From Rhodobacterales bacterium UBA7416 (GTDB lineage: Bacteria > Pseudomonadota > Alphaproteobacteria > Rhodobacterales > Rhodobacteraceae), in contig DKMK01000021.1 of NCBI GenBank assembly GCA_002469545.1, forward strand, positions 1 through 17,342: DNA of 17,342 nt, given 5' to 3'. Under the pieces are notes generated by a model that saw only the letters and a list, made by a program, of their open reading frames with translations, made no database searches and had not been told where the DNA came from. Both the position numbers and the translations under genes were made by a program. Shown here piece after piece: positions 1-9,009 of the stretch (position 1 is its first letter; each line of letters begins with the position of its first letter).

Positions 1-399
1 TGGCTGATGTGGCAAATGGGCGGTGTTGGCCCAATGGCTGGTCAGGCACATCATTTCCTAAAATACGCGCCAAATATGGAGCCACCACAGGTTTTACCCT
101 ATGCCCAAGGACGTTACCGCGCCGAAGTTGCACGCTTGTATGGTGTGCTTGATCGTCGCTTAGCAGATCGTGAATTCATTTGCGGCGATTACTCTATTGC
201 AGACATCGCCGTTTGGCCATGGGCCAGCCTTTGGGAAGGTCAGCAACAAATCATCGCTGAGTTCCCAAACATGGCGGCATGGTTGGATCGTTGTGGCGCA
301 CGCGCTGGCGTTATCGCGGGGCGTGCGTTGGCGGCAGAAAAACGTAACGACAATAGCGGTAAACAAGCACAAAGTAACTTGTTCAAAACCCGCGGCTAA
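1..399 (+). CDS. Glutathione S-transferase, nu class (YfcG/YghU-like), 3' end only
   Basis: The frame is open from base 1, so the gene begins outside the window; 132 C-terminal residues are present. What is visible is the all-alpha GST C-terminal domain. It opens with WLMWQMGGVGPMAGQAHHF, which closely resembles the GGxGPMxGQxHHF segment of the Escherichia coli YfcG/YghU group, and continues with ERY-like helices (GRYRAEVARLYGVLDRRL) and the family hallmark YSIADIAVWPW, the N-capping/hydrophobic-staple region. Enzymes of this group act in the cytoplasm as glutathione-dependent disulfide-bond reductases or peroxidases and usually show little classical conjugating activity. The thioredoxin-fold N-terminal half that binds glutathione is not in the window, so the active residue cannot be checked. 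The C-terminal tail (after about residue 112) is polar and variable, as usual. The family call is secure; the physiological substrate is unknown. Confidence 0.88.
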   Translation, partial: WLMWQMGGVGPMAGQAHHFLKYAPNMEPPQVLPYAQGRYRAEVARLYGVLDRRLADREFICGDYSIADIAVWPWASLWEGQQQIIAEFPNMAAWLDRCGARAGVIAGRALAAEKRNDNSGKQAQSNLFKTRG

Positions 400-470
400 A
401 TTGCTTTTCGCGTCGTTTTAATCAACCGCGCTCCGTCGCCACGGGAATTATCTCTAAGGAGTTTTTAACA

Positions 471-1046
471 ATGTTGTACGTTTTTGCGGATTTAAATGCC
501 GCGTTATTTTTTGCCTCGGTCAATATGTTGATCGCAATGATACTGGGTGCGCTTATTGGATCAGAACGCCAACTACGTGGCCGCATGGCGGGGTTGCGCA
601 CCAATGCTTTGGTTTCTCTTGGGGCAGCTGGCTTTGTTATATTTGCTGCTCTTTTCCCCGACGACATCAACCCAACACGTGTGGCCGCGCAGGTCGTAAC
701 CGGCATTGGCTTTTTGGGTGCTGGCATCATATTTCGCGATGGTTTCAATATCCAAGGAATTAACACGGCCGCCACGTTGTGGTGTTCCGCAGCAGTCGGT
801 TTGATGTCAGGAACAGGCCATGTGATGTACGCGATTGCACTGACATCCCTGATAGTGTTTTCAAATTTAGGTTTGCGTCCAATCGTGCGCGTGCTGAAAA
901 AAATGCCCCCCCAAGTCGTGCAAATCGATCGATCGTTTCACCTAAAATTGGCATGCCTTCACGAAGATGAAAGAGATATTCGCGCATCCTTGGTTGGACA
1001 CCTTGGAAATCGGTTGGACACCTTGGAAATCACAATCTTGATTTAA
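471..1046 (+). CDS. MgtC/SapB-family membrane protein, C terminus lost to a frameshift
   Basis: The 191-residue product carries the MgtC/SapB transmembrane domain: GALIGSERQ followed by GLRTNALVSLGAA (about residues 26-53), then GIGFLGAGIIFRDG and a GINTAATLWCSAAVGLMSG segment (about 78-114), and another hydrophobic helix to about residue 135. MgtC-type proteins sit in the inner membrane and are linked to growth at low magnesium and to modulation of F1Fo ATP synthase; their real transport role is unsettled. An AAGGAG ribosome binding site at 456-461 lies 9 nt before the ATG. The reading frame runs normally to about residue 180, then passes through the second copy of a 20-bp tandem duplication (992-1031), takes 11 unrelated residues and stops at 1044-1046. 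The rest of the C-terminal soluble domain is intact but out of frame (1031-1222). The membrane domain itself is complete, so a truncated protein could still be made. Confidence 0.85.
   Translation: MLYVFADLNAALFFASVNMLIAMILGALIGSERQLRGRMAGLRTNALVSLGAAGFVIFAALFPDDINPTRVAAQVVTGIGFLGAGIIFRDGFNIQGINTAATLWCSAAVGLMSGTGHVMYAIALTSLIVFSNLGLRPIVRVLKKMPPQVVQIDRSFHLKLACLHEDERDIRASLVGHLGNRLDTLEITILI
992..1031 (+). repeat. Perfect 20-bp tandem duplication that frameshifts the MgtC gene
   Basis: Bases 992-1011 and 1012-1031 are identical (ggttggacaccttggaaatc twice, head to tail). Twenty is not a multiple of three, so the second copy shifts the frame by two. Removing either copy restores one reading frame from 471 to the TAA at 1220-1222, giving a 243-residue protein. 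No target-site duplication or mobile element is seen; replication slippage or an assembly error are the simple explanations. Confidence 0.95.
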
Positions 1047-1222
1047 CACAAATCATAAGCCGTGCGGGTAAAAACACAGCCAAGATAAGTGCAATGATCA
1101 GTGGCCTGGGCGATGACGATGTCCAAATAAAACAAGTCGTTTCGCAAATGTCTCTGGATCCACGTGTTTTGCGTGTGGATTGGAGCGCTGCAGATGATGA
1201 TGATATCGAAGTGGCTGATTAA
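1031..1222 (+). pseudogene. Out-of-frame C-terminal domain of the MgtC-family gene
   Basis: Read in the frame beginning at 1031 this stretch gives 63 residues starting HNLDLTQIISRAGKN and ending VADDD-type acidic residues before TAA (1220-1222). It contains SLDPRVLRVDW, which matches the end of MgtC/SapB proteins, where the small ACT-like C-terminal domain finishes with a SLEp.V..v.W-type strand. It has no start codon or ribosome binding site of its own. I therefore read it as the detached tail of the gene at 471, cut off by the 20-bp duplication immediately before it. It would rejoin the upstream frame exactly if one repeat copy were lost. The sequence looks undecayed (no stop codon over 63 codons), so the mutation is probably recent or is a sequence/assembly error. 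Confidence 0.85.
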
Positions 1223-1247
1223 TCAAAGTTAAACACGAAAAGGTATA

Positions 1248-1853
1248 TCACCCTTCTGCGTCTTCCTCACTGCTGTACCTATTCATCAATCCAGCTTGCG
1301 CAAAAAAGAAGACAAACATCGCAATCGGTAATCCAAACGTTTTGAAGTTTACCCACACATCAGTCGACATTGTGCGCCAGATTACCTCGTTTGCGATGGC
1401 TAGCATAAAGAAAAATCCAACAAATCGCTTTGTCAAAATCATCCAGCCTTCGTGAACCAATGGCAGTGCTCCGTCCATAACGGACTGCAAATAAGATTGG
1501 CCTTTTAACAGGCCAAAACCCAAAATACCGCCAAACAACAGATAGATCATAGTTGGCTTCATTTTAAAGAACCGCTCGTCGTTAAACCAAATACCCAGCC
1601 CGCCAAATACGACAACTAAAACCGCAGTAAACACCTGCATTTTTGACAATTTACCTGTTAGAAAATACAACGCTGCTGTCGCCAACAAAAGCAAGGGTAT
1701 AAACAGTGCAGTGGCCACGATGAAGCCTTCGTAGGTTTCTCCTGAAATAGTAAACTCACGGTCTTTGATTTTCGTATAGGCCACAAAAAACAAAATGACA
1801 GGCCCCATTTCCAGCGCCGTCTTCACCCAAGGTTTCACATTTTTTTCAGTCAT
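1248..1853 (-). CDS. yciB: Inner-membrane-spanning septation protein YciB/IspZ
   Basis: This is a polytopic inner-membrane protein of the septation protein A (IspZ/YciB) family. It starts MTEKNVKPWVKTALEMGPVI and has about five to six hydrophobic helices plus the family-typical GPVILFFVAY and LKGQSYLQSVMDGALPLVHEGW segments. E. coli YciB interacts with cell-elongation and division proteins and affects envelope integrity; its biochemical activity is unknown. I chose the ATG at 1853 (201 residues, usual length) over an in-frame upstream start at 1892. The 1853 start sits one base after the stop of the EamA gene (TGATATG), a typical coupled junction, and the alternative would add 13 atypical residues lying inside the upstream gene. 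It is the last gene of the FtsY-EamA-YciB run and ends 25 bases from the end of the MgtC remnant, facing it. Confidence 0.9.
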   Translation of the reverse strand: MTEKNVKPWVKTALEMGPVILFFVAYTKIKDREFTISGETYEGFIVATALFIPLLLLATAALYFLTGKLSKMQVFTAVLVVVFGGLGIWFNDERFFKMKPTMIYLLFGGILGFGLLKGQSYLQSVMDGALPLVHEGWMILTKRFVGFFFMLAIANEVIWRTMSTDVWVNFKTFGLPIAMFVFFFAQAGLMNRYSSEEDAEG

Positions 1854-1854
1854 A

Positions 1855-2759
1855 TCAACCACCAAATTCCACAAATACTGCGCCAAGCGCAATTAATCCC
1901 ATCAACATCCCCCGTGTTGGACCAACAGTTTCTTTCAAAAAGAAATAGCCAATCAACGCTGCAAACACAGGCGAGGTTTCACGTAATACCGCCGCTTCGC
2001 CCACACTGTCCAGTCGAGTTGCCATCATAATGGATCCAAAGCTTAAAAATGCAACAATTCCGCCGATGAAACCACGTGTCATTAATGGGCCAAGGGTTGG
2101 ACGATCATCCATTCTCCGCCAGCGCAATAATGCAAACCACGGAAATACAACCATGCCATCGATAAAGAAAAACCATGCTAAAAAGGTAAATGGATCAGCC
2201 GTTGCACGGATGCCATAGGCGTCATACGTGGTATAGGCTGCAACCATAATCCCACCCAAACAGGCCCACAAAAGCGCTAAACGAAGTTCGCCGCGATTAA
2301 TTTTTGTTTCGCGGCTCAGGTTCACGCCAGCCAATGCAAGGATTGAAAGCGTCAACAAAAGCACGCCACCCCATTGCGCCAGCGCAAAAGTTTCGCCAAA
2401 AACAAAACCCGCAGCGATAACAGTAACCAACGGTCCCAGCCCGCGCACCACAGGATACACAACCGTATAAGCACCATGTGAATAGGCCATGCCTTGTGTG
2501 ATTTTATAAATGACATGGATCGCCAACATACCCACAAACAACAACCACATATGGGGTTCGGGCCAAGGCACAACAAACAACGCAAACGGTGCCGCCATCA
2601 ATCCATAACTAAAATCAATGGCACCGCGTGACAGCCACGGATCATGACGGCCTTTTTGCAATGCGCCAAAAATTGCATGCATAACCGCCGCAAACAACGC
2701 CAGTAAAAGTGCCAGTTGACTGCCCGCAGGCGTACCCGCAAGCGAAACAAAGTAATTGC

Positions 2760-2763
<4 letters not shown>
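1855..2763 (-). CDS. EamA-family (DMT superfamily) transporter
   Basis: The 302-residue protein is almost entirely hydrophobic and can be read as about ten membrane helices formed by two EamA repeats. The first half ends around VYPVVRGLGPLVTVIAAGFVFGE (about residues 101-124). The second ends with the equivalent VLRETSPVFAALIGYFFLKE. Members of the drug/metabolite transporter superfamily move small metabolites across the inner membrane; no substrate can be read from the sequence. Its ATG overlaps the stop of ftsY by four bases (ATGA at 2763-2760), so the two are probably translationally coupled, and it is followed after one base by yciB. Confidence 0.88.
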
Positions 2764-3986
<1,223 letters not shown>

Positions 3987-4065
3987 CTCACCAGCCTATA
4001 CGTATAAGTCTATGTAACCCTATTTCGGCCCAAGGAAAAGGCCACAATACGCGTTTAAATACGTG

Positions 4066-4731
4066 TTAAAGTATGACAATTCCGACCAGGATTGTCGCTT
4101 GGGCAAGCCAATAGAATGCCCAAACCAACATCGCCGTGACACGGCGCATCACATGCGCTTTGGGTAGTAAAAACATTTCTACAGACAAGATTGTGTCAGA
4201 CACAATAAACATCAATGCGCCAAAAAATACGATGTGTGGGCCGTTGGCATTCAAACCTACTGCCGATAGGCCCATAAGCATTATAATGGTGATATAAAGC
4301 ATAACTGGCATGCGTAAATCACCGGATGCTGGCCACAATGTTTTGGCCATGACCATTCCAAATATAATCAAGACTATGGCAACCAAATTCCATGGATTAG
4401 CGATCAATATACTTGGATCGCTCATTGGATGAACAAGAAAAAGTAAAATATAAAACACGTGCCCAATTGCGAACGCAATTAAACCAAGCAGAAAAAACCG
4501 CTCCGTATCGCGTGATAACAACAAATCACCCAAAGCACAAAACGACAGGCCCATAATTAATAAACTTGGCGCATTGAACCAAATTGCAAATAACACCAAC
4601 ATGGCAATAGACATGGTTTTCACCACCGACTTGGCGATTGATGCCGGTCGATAGCAAAACCAAATTTGATAGACGAAGCCCGCCAAAACGGCGGCCCCCA
4701 TTATGAATGTTGGTGCAATCTGGTTGATCAA
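4066..4731 (-). CDS. YhhN-family membrane protein (lysoplasmalogenase-like)
   Basis: This is a 221-residue protein of about eight hydrophobic helices. Segments such as GLSFCALGDLLLSRDTERFFLLGLIAFAIGH and GALMFIVSDTILS match the YhhN/TMEM86 family. The conserved GDxxL and FxxSDxxL acidic positions are proposed catalytic residues of the alkenyl-lysophospholipid hydrolase activity shown for animal and some bacterial members. Function here is inferred only from family. I prefer a TTG start at 4731: its TTGA overlaps the stop of the upstream gene, and AAGGA (4742-4738) is placed 6 nt before it. The first ATG in frame (4698, 11 codons later) has no clear ribosome binding site. Its position directly after a formate-dehydrogenase-type subunit has no obvious biochemical reason. 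Confidence 0.8.
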   Translation of the reverse strand: MINQIAPTFIMGAAVLAGFVYQIWFCYRPASIAKSVVKTMSIAMLVLFAIWFNAPSLLIMGLSFCALGDLLLSRDTERFFLLGLIAFAIGHVFYILLFLVHPMSDPSILIANPWNLVAIVLIIFGMVMAKTLWPASGDLRMPVMLYITIIMLMGLSAVGLNANGPHIVFFGALMFIVSDTILSVEMFLLPKAHVMRRVTAMLVWAFYWLAQATILVGIVIL

Positions 4732-6425
4732 ATCTCGTCCTTAAAGTGTTTGATCACCATGCGAATTGGATTTGGTGCCGCTTGGCCCAAACCACAGATT
4801 GATGCGTCAACCATGGCCACGGATAACTCTTCCAGCAATCCTTGATCCCATTTATCTTTGCTCATCAATTTCACAGCTTTTTCACAACCCACACGACACG
4901 GCGTACATTGACCACAGCTTTCGTCCTCGAAGAAGCGCAACATGTTTAACGCAGCCTCTTTTGCGCTGTCTTGGTCAGATAAAACCACAACTGCCGCCGA
5001 CCCAATGAACGTGCCATATTCTTGTAACGTATCGAAATCCAAAGGAATATCATCCATTGATGCAGGTAGCAGGCCAGACGATGGGCCACCTGGTTGGTAC
5101 GCTTTAAACGCGTGTCCATCCAGCATGCCGCCACAATGATCTTCGATCAATTCGCGAATTGTCGTGCCAGCAGGTGCCAGTTTCACGCCCGGGAAACGCA
5201 CGCGACCAGATACGGAGTAACTGCGCATACCCTTACGGCCATGAACGCCATGTGAGCCAAATACTTCTGGTCCGCCACGTGCAATTTTCGTGATCCAGTA
5301 CAATGTTTCCACATTGTGAACCAAAGTTGGGCGATTGAAAATACCAACCGATGCCACAAACGGTGGACGATGACGCGGCAGGCCTTTTTTGCCCTCAATA
5401 CTTTCGATCATCGCGCTTTCTTCACCACAGATATATGCACCCGCGCCACGGCGCAGGTCGATATAACCCGCGTCAACAATGCCAGCATTTTCCAGCTTTG
5501 CGATTTCACGGCGCAGAATTTCCAACACGGCGGGATATTCATCGCGCATATAGATATAGCATTTTTCAGCTTCGACTGCCCATGCGGCAATCAACATGCC
5601 TTCTAAAAATACATGCGGTTCGCGTTCAAGGAAATAACGGTCCTTGAATGTCCCCGGCTCACCTTCGTCACCATTCACAGCCAAATAACGCACACCTTCG
5701 TTCATACGCACAAATGACCATTTTTTGCCAGATGGGAATCCAGCGCCACCCATACCGCGCAAACCACTTTCCAAAACTTCGTCTTGAACCTGATCCGGTG
5801 TTTTTGAACCACCACGCAAGGCAGCCAATTCACGGTAACCACCATCATCGCTGTAGGCGTCGAATTGTTCGTAGTCTGGCAAATGCGCATGGGTGTCATT
5901 GGCGGCGATTGCCGCTTTCACCTTGGCTGCGTCTGCGTGATCGATGTGGTTGTGACCAATTTCTAGAACAGGTGCGGTGTCGCAACGCCCCATACATGGC
6001 GCGCGTAAAACGCGAACTTCGCCGCCGCCGCTGTATTTCGTGCCAAGTTCGCGCAACAAATCCTGTGCGCCTGCTAATTCGCATGACAGGCTGTCACAAA
6101 CGCGGATGGTCAGGCTGGGCGGTACGTCTTCGCCTTCTTTGACGATGTCGAAATGCGCATAAAAACTGGCAACTTCGTAAACTTCGGTTTGCGACAGGCG
6201 TAACTCTTCGGCCAAGGCGGCAAGGTGCTGTGCAGACAGGTGATTGTATTTGTCTTGAACCAAGTGAAGATATTCGATCAACAAGTCAGCGCGGCGTTCG
6301 CGATCACCCAATAGCTCACGGATTTCGAACAATGCTTCTTCGGTAACTTGGCGACCTTTGGGCGTTTTACGCCCTTTGCCTTTACCTGATTTCCACACGC
6401 CGTCCGTTTTTTGTTCAATAGCCAT
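4728..6425 (-). CDS. NAD-dependent formate dehydrogenase beta subunit, NuoE-NuoF fusion (FdsB-like)
   Basis: The protein (565 residues from the ATG) is a diaphorase module that passes electrons between a catalytic subunit and NAD+. After a basic N-terminal tail (GKGKGRKTPKGR) it has a NuoE-like thioredoxin-fold domain. Four cysteines, Cys110, Cys115, Cys144 and Cys148 (CX4C...CX3C), should hold a [2Fe-2S] cluster. The NuoF-like part has GLRGMGGAGFP (FMN/NADH site, about 222-231), NGDEGEPGTFKDR, GAGAYICGEESAMIESIEG, an SLBB-like segment near 403-440, and the [4Fe-4S] motif SCGQCTPC with Cys504, 507, 510 and 544. The fused architecture and the CTPCRVG motif fit formate dehydrogenase beta subunits of Rhodobacteraceae better than Complex I, and no other nuo gene is near. 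A GTG lies directly before the ATG; an AAGG 8 nt upstream favours the ATG. No molybdopterin alpha subunit is found in the window; the next gene is YhhN. Confidence 0.85.
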   Translation of the reverse strand: MAIEQKTDGVWKSGKGKGRKTPKGRQVTEEALFEIRELLGDRERRADLLIEYLHLVQDKYNHLSAQHLAALAEELRLSQTEVYEVASFYAHFDIVKEGEDVPPSLTIRVCDSLSCELAGAQDLLRELGTKYSGGGEVRVLRAPCMGRCDTAPVLEIGHNHIDHADAAKVKAAIAANDTHAHLPDYEQFDAYSDDGGYRELAALRGGSKTPDQVQDEVLESGLRGMGGAGFPSGKKWSFVRMNEGVRYLAVNGDEGEPGTFKDRYFLEREPHVFLEGMLIAAWAVEAEKCYIYMRDEYPAVLEILRREIAKLENAGIVDAGYIDLRRGAGAYICGEESAMIESIEGKKGLPRHRPPFVASVGIFNRPTLVHNVETLYWITKIARGGPEVFGSHGVHGRKGMRSYSVSGRVRFPGVKLAPAGTTIRELIEDHCGGMLDGHAFKAYQPGGPSSGLLPASMDDIPLDFDTLQEYGTFIGSAAVVVLSDQDSAKEAALNMLRFFEDESCGQCTPCRVGCEKAVKLMSKDKWDQGLLEELSVAMVDASICGLGQAAPNPIRMVIKHFKDEI

Positions 6426-6612
6426 CACGCTCGCCTTTAATACTTTGCAGCACTCTAGACGCCATTGCGCGGGTTACGAGTGGAAAAAGCGACCTGTAAG
6501 TTATAAAATTCGTAATCAGCGATGAATTGCATGATCAAAGTTTCCGATCCACGACATCTTTCTTTTGCACATCGGTCTTGATAGGTTGCTTGAAACAATA
6601 CTGGTTCACATT

Positions 6613-7014
6613 ATGCGTATATTGATTGCCCTTCTTTGCCTTGCCTCACCCACACTGGCCCAAGACATCGTAACCCCCCAACAATTCGAAGAAATCAGTA
6701 CAAATAAAACCCTGTATTTCGATAGCGGCAATCAATTTCACGGCGCAGAACAGTATTTCCCAAATCGCAAGGTCACATGGAAATTTGCCAATGGCGAATG
6801 CGACCAAGGGTATTGGTATACCGAAGGCGACGTGATTTGTTTTTCATACGATCAAAACCCAACACCACAGTGTTGGAACTTTATGCAAGATGGTGATCGA
6901 TTTCTGGCGCGTTTGGTTGGGGCCGATCCTGCGAATGATTTGGAATTGAAGTTTGTAAATACCAAGGAATTGTTATGTGAGGCGCCTTATTTAGGGGCAT
7001 CGTTTAAGCGTTAG
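6613..7014 (+). CDS. Small secreted protein of unknown function, Cys-containing
   Basis: I do not recognise this protein with confidence. From the ATG at 6613 it has 133 residues and a clear Sec signal peptide (MRILIALLCLASPTLAQD, likely cleaved after LAQ or TLA). The mature part contains four cysteines in NGECDQGYW, VICFSYD, PQCWNF and LLCEAPY contexts, probably forming disulfides in the periplasm. The order of a W-rich strand followed by a G-x-W...C...C pattern is loosely like small beta-sandwich periplasmic families (DUF995-type), but this is only an impression. A longer frame could begin at a TTG at 6565, but it would put 16 residues before the signal peptide. No good Shine-Dalgarno is visible. 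It diverges from the beta subunit gene over a 187-bp gap, and its stop overlaps the stop of the convergent membrane protein gene by two bases. Confidence 0.65.
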   Translation: MRILIALLCLASPTLAQDIVTPQQFEEISTNKTLYFDSGNQFHGAEQYFPNRKVTWKFANGECDQGYWYTEGDVICFSYDQNPTPQCWNFMQDGDRFLARLVGADPANDLELKFVNTKELLCEAPYLGASFKR

Positions 7015-7568
7015 TTTTCGTAATTGTTACAGTTCCAAACTGCATCGGGATGTGGCTCTTCATACTTTTCCGCAAATGACAAAGAGCGGAAACTCCACAA
7101 ATATGCGTCACCATCTTTTATCGCCAGCGCGTGAGGTTGTTGTATGTAGTATTTGCCTGAATTCACCAAAACCTCTGTAAAACTTGACTTTAGGATACAT
7201 TCAAAGATTTGAAGCTTATTGTCTGCGGCCATATCTTGATTGAATTTGTTCATAAACATGAAACCAAAAATTAATATTGAAAAATACATCGCGACCACGC
7301 CAATCAATACTCTCACAGGACGCGATTTAAACTTCACGGCCGCTCCGATTGCAATTGGTACGACAATAAAAATTGTCAAAATACCGAAATAACCGAACAT
7401 TGGGCTAAACAATTCAAACAAGACTTGGGCTACCCATGAAAATAGAAATACTGATCCCAGTGTTTCTATCGCGAGTGAAAACAAGTCATCAAAGTTGCTG
7501 TTGAACGGAAGAAATGCGATTACAGCGCCCAAATTCATGTAAAATAAAGCGCTGATGTAGGATTTCAT
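7011..7568 (-). CDS. Uncharacterised membrane protein with soluble C-terminal tail
   Basis: The product (185 residues from ATG 7568) has about four hydrophobic helices in the first 110 residues (around 5-22, 32-52, 62-82 and 88-108). A polar C-terminal tail of about 75 residues follows, containing GKYYIQQPHALAIKDGDAYL and SFRSLSF. I do not recognise the family. An in-frame TTG at 7583 overlaps the TGA of xseA (TTGA) and has GGAAGG 7 nt upstream, so a start there (190 residues) is also possible. Either way the gene is in line with and probably co-transcribed behind xseA. By eye it is AT-richer than xseA and uses more AT-ending codons, which may mean later acquisition. Its stop interlocks with the stop of the convergent secreted-protein gene. 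Confidence 0.6.
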   Translation of the reverse strand: MKSYISALFYMNLGAVIAFLPFNSNFDDLFSLAIETLGSVFLFSWVAQVLFELFSPMFGYFGILTIFIVVPIAIGAAVKFKSRPVRVLIGVVAMYFSILIFGFMFMNKFNQDMAADNKLQIFECILKSSFTEVLVNSGKYYIQQPHALAIKDGDAYLWSFRSLSFAEKYEEPHPDAVWNCNNYEN

Positions 7569-7579
7569 TCTGCCCCAAC

Positions 7580-8932
7580 TCAAGCCTTAACCTTCCCATC
7601 CTGAAACTCAATCTCCAACGCATCCGCACCCTTCGCCGCATCGGCAGTCATCACAACCTTCCCCGCCTGATCACGCACAACGGCGTATCCACGTTTCAAC
7701 GTCGCCTCATATCCCAAAGTCTGGCGAATACGTTCCAACCCATCCAACTGTCCACGCAAACGATCCACGGATGTTTTGGCGTTGGTATTCAGGTTTTTAA
7801 ACAAACGGTCCAGCACCTCTTTTCTCTGTGTAACTTGGTTGGATAATGCCTGTGGGCGCAATCCTGCGCCGGCCTGCACCAACCGCGAACGTTTCGCAGT
7901 TGCCGCCGCAGTTAACGCACGCGGCAATCGATCACCCAGCATATCCAACCGCTGTCCCTGCATCGCCACCATTTCCGCAGGGTTCGGCAATGCCCGCCCC
8001 AAATCGCGTAAACGTTGGCGTTTATTTTCCAAACTCGCCGCCAATGAACGCACGCGGCGCTCTTCCATGGATGAAATCCAACCCATCAAATCCGCCCGTA
8101 CAGGCACCGCATGTTCCGCCGCTGCTGTCGGCGTTGGCGCACGCAGATCAGACGCATAATCAATCAATGTCGTATCTGTTTCATGGCCCACGGCAGATAT
8201 CAGGGGAATGTCGCTGGCGAATGCCGCGCGCACCACAGATTCTTCGTTAAAGCCCCATAAATCTTCGATCGAACCACCACCGCGCGCGACGATAATCAAA
8301 TCAGGGCGCGGCATTGCGCCACCGGGCGTCATTTTGTTGAAACCCTCAATTGCTGCCGTCACCTCGGGTGCGCATTTTTCGCCTTGGACGGCAACGGGCC
8401 ATATGATGACCTTGCGCGGAAAACGATCCCGCAACCGGTGCAAAATATCGCGGATCACTGCGCCCGATGGCGATGTCACCACGCCGATCACTTCGGGTAA
8501 ATACGGTATGTCTTGTTTGCGGCTGGCGTCGAACAGGCCCTCTGCCGCCAAGGCTTTTTTGCGCTTTTCAAGTTGTGCCATCAATGCGCCAACGCCCGCC
8601 ACGGCCATTCCAGACACGATCATCTGATACCGAGATTGCCCTGCGAATGTAGTAATCTTGCCCGTTGCAACGACCTCCAGCCCCTCTTCGGGTTGGGTGG
8701 CCAATTTTGCGGCTTGCCCCTTCCACGTGACGGCAGCGATCACTGATTTATCATCCTTAAGATCAAAATACAGATGCCCAGATGCTGGTCGTGCAACACG
8801 CCCAACTTCGCCGCGAATACGTACATGGGAAAATTCGCCTTCGATCATGCGCTTCAACGCGCCTGACAATTCGGATACCGAAAATTCTGGCGCATTTTCA
8901 CCTTGCTTCGGGCTATCAATCAGATCTGACAT
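7580..8932 (-). CDS. xseA: Exodeoxyribonuclease VII large subunit
   Basis: XseA is the catalytic large subunit of exonuclease VII, a cytoplasmic nuclease that degrades single-stranded DNA from either end with the small subunit XseB. The 450-residue protein begins with the OB-fold domain (FSVSELSGALKRMIEGEF...VRIRGEVGR...GHLYFDLKD). The nuclease domain follows, with GVVTSPSGAVIRDILHRL, DLIIVARGGGSIEDLWGFNEE, ISAVGHETDTTLIDYASDLR and APTPTAAAEHAVP, all family signatures. A long coiled-coil region and a C-terminal GYAVVRD segment complete it. Length is normal. xseB is not in the window. It is divergent from purD with a 77-bp shared upstream region, and its TGA overlaps a possible TTG start of the following membrane protein. 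Confidence 0.97.
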   Translation of the reverse strand: MSDLIDSPKQGENAPEFSVSELSGALKRMIEGEFSHVRIRGEVGRVARPASGHLYFDLKDDKSVIAAVTWKGQAAKLATQPEEGLEVVATGKITTFAGQSRYQMIVSGMAVAGVGALMAQLEKRKKALAAEGLFDASRKQDIPYLPEVIGVVTSPSGAVIRDILHRLRDRFPRKVIIWPVAVQGEKCAPEVTAAIEGFNKMTPGGAMPRPDLIIVARGGGSIEDLWGFNEESVVRAAFASDIPLISAVGHETDTTLIDYASDLRAPTPTAAAEHAVPVRADLMGWISSMEERRVRSLAASLENKRQRLRDLGRALPNPAEMVAMQGQRLDMLGDRLPRALTAAATAKRSRLVQAGAGLRPQALSNQVTQRKEVLDRLFKNLNTNAKTSVDRLRGQLDGLERIRQTLGYEATLKRGYAVVRDQAGKVVMTADAAKGADALEIEFQDGKVKA

Positions 8933-9009
8933 GACCGCATACTCTCTTGGCTTTTGTTCTGTTCGATACTAGAAGCAACCCCATCAAAGGCCAAGGGAAT
9001 TGCAAGATT

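Noticed and set aside
5648..6142. 164-codon plus-strand frame
   Set aside because: It is fully antisense to the NuoE/NuoF fusion, has no family features and has a basic, Arg/His-rich composition typical of shadow frames.
4728..6425. Complex I NuoE/NuoF
   Set aside because: The two domains are fused, no other nuo genes adjoin, and the sequence fits formate dehydrogenase beta subunits better.
6426..6612. Promoters or small RNA in the divergent gap before the secreted-protein gene
   Set aside because: I could not find a well-spaced -35/-10 pair or a stable hairpin on either strand.
8947..9009. N-terminal extension of PurD
   Set aside because: The residues before MNILILGSGG are not part of the family, and the ATG at 9010 gives the normal 420-residue length.
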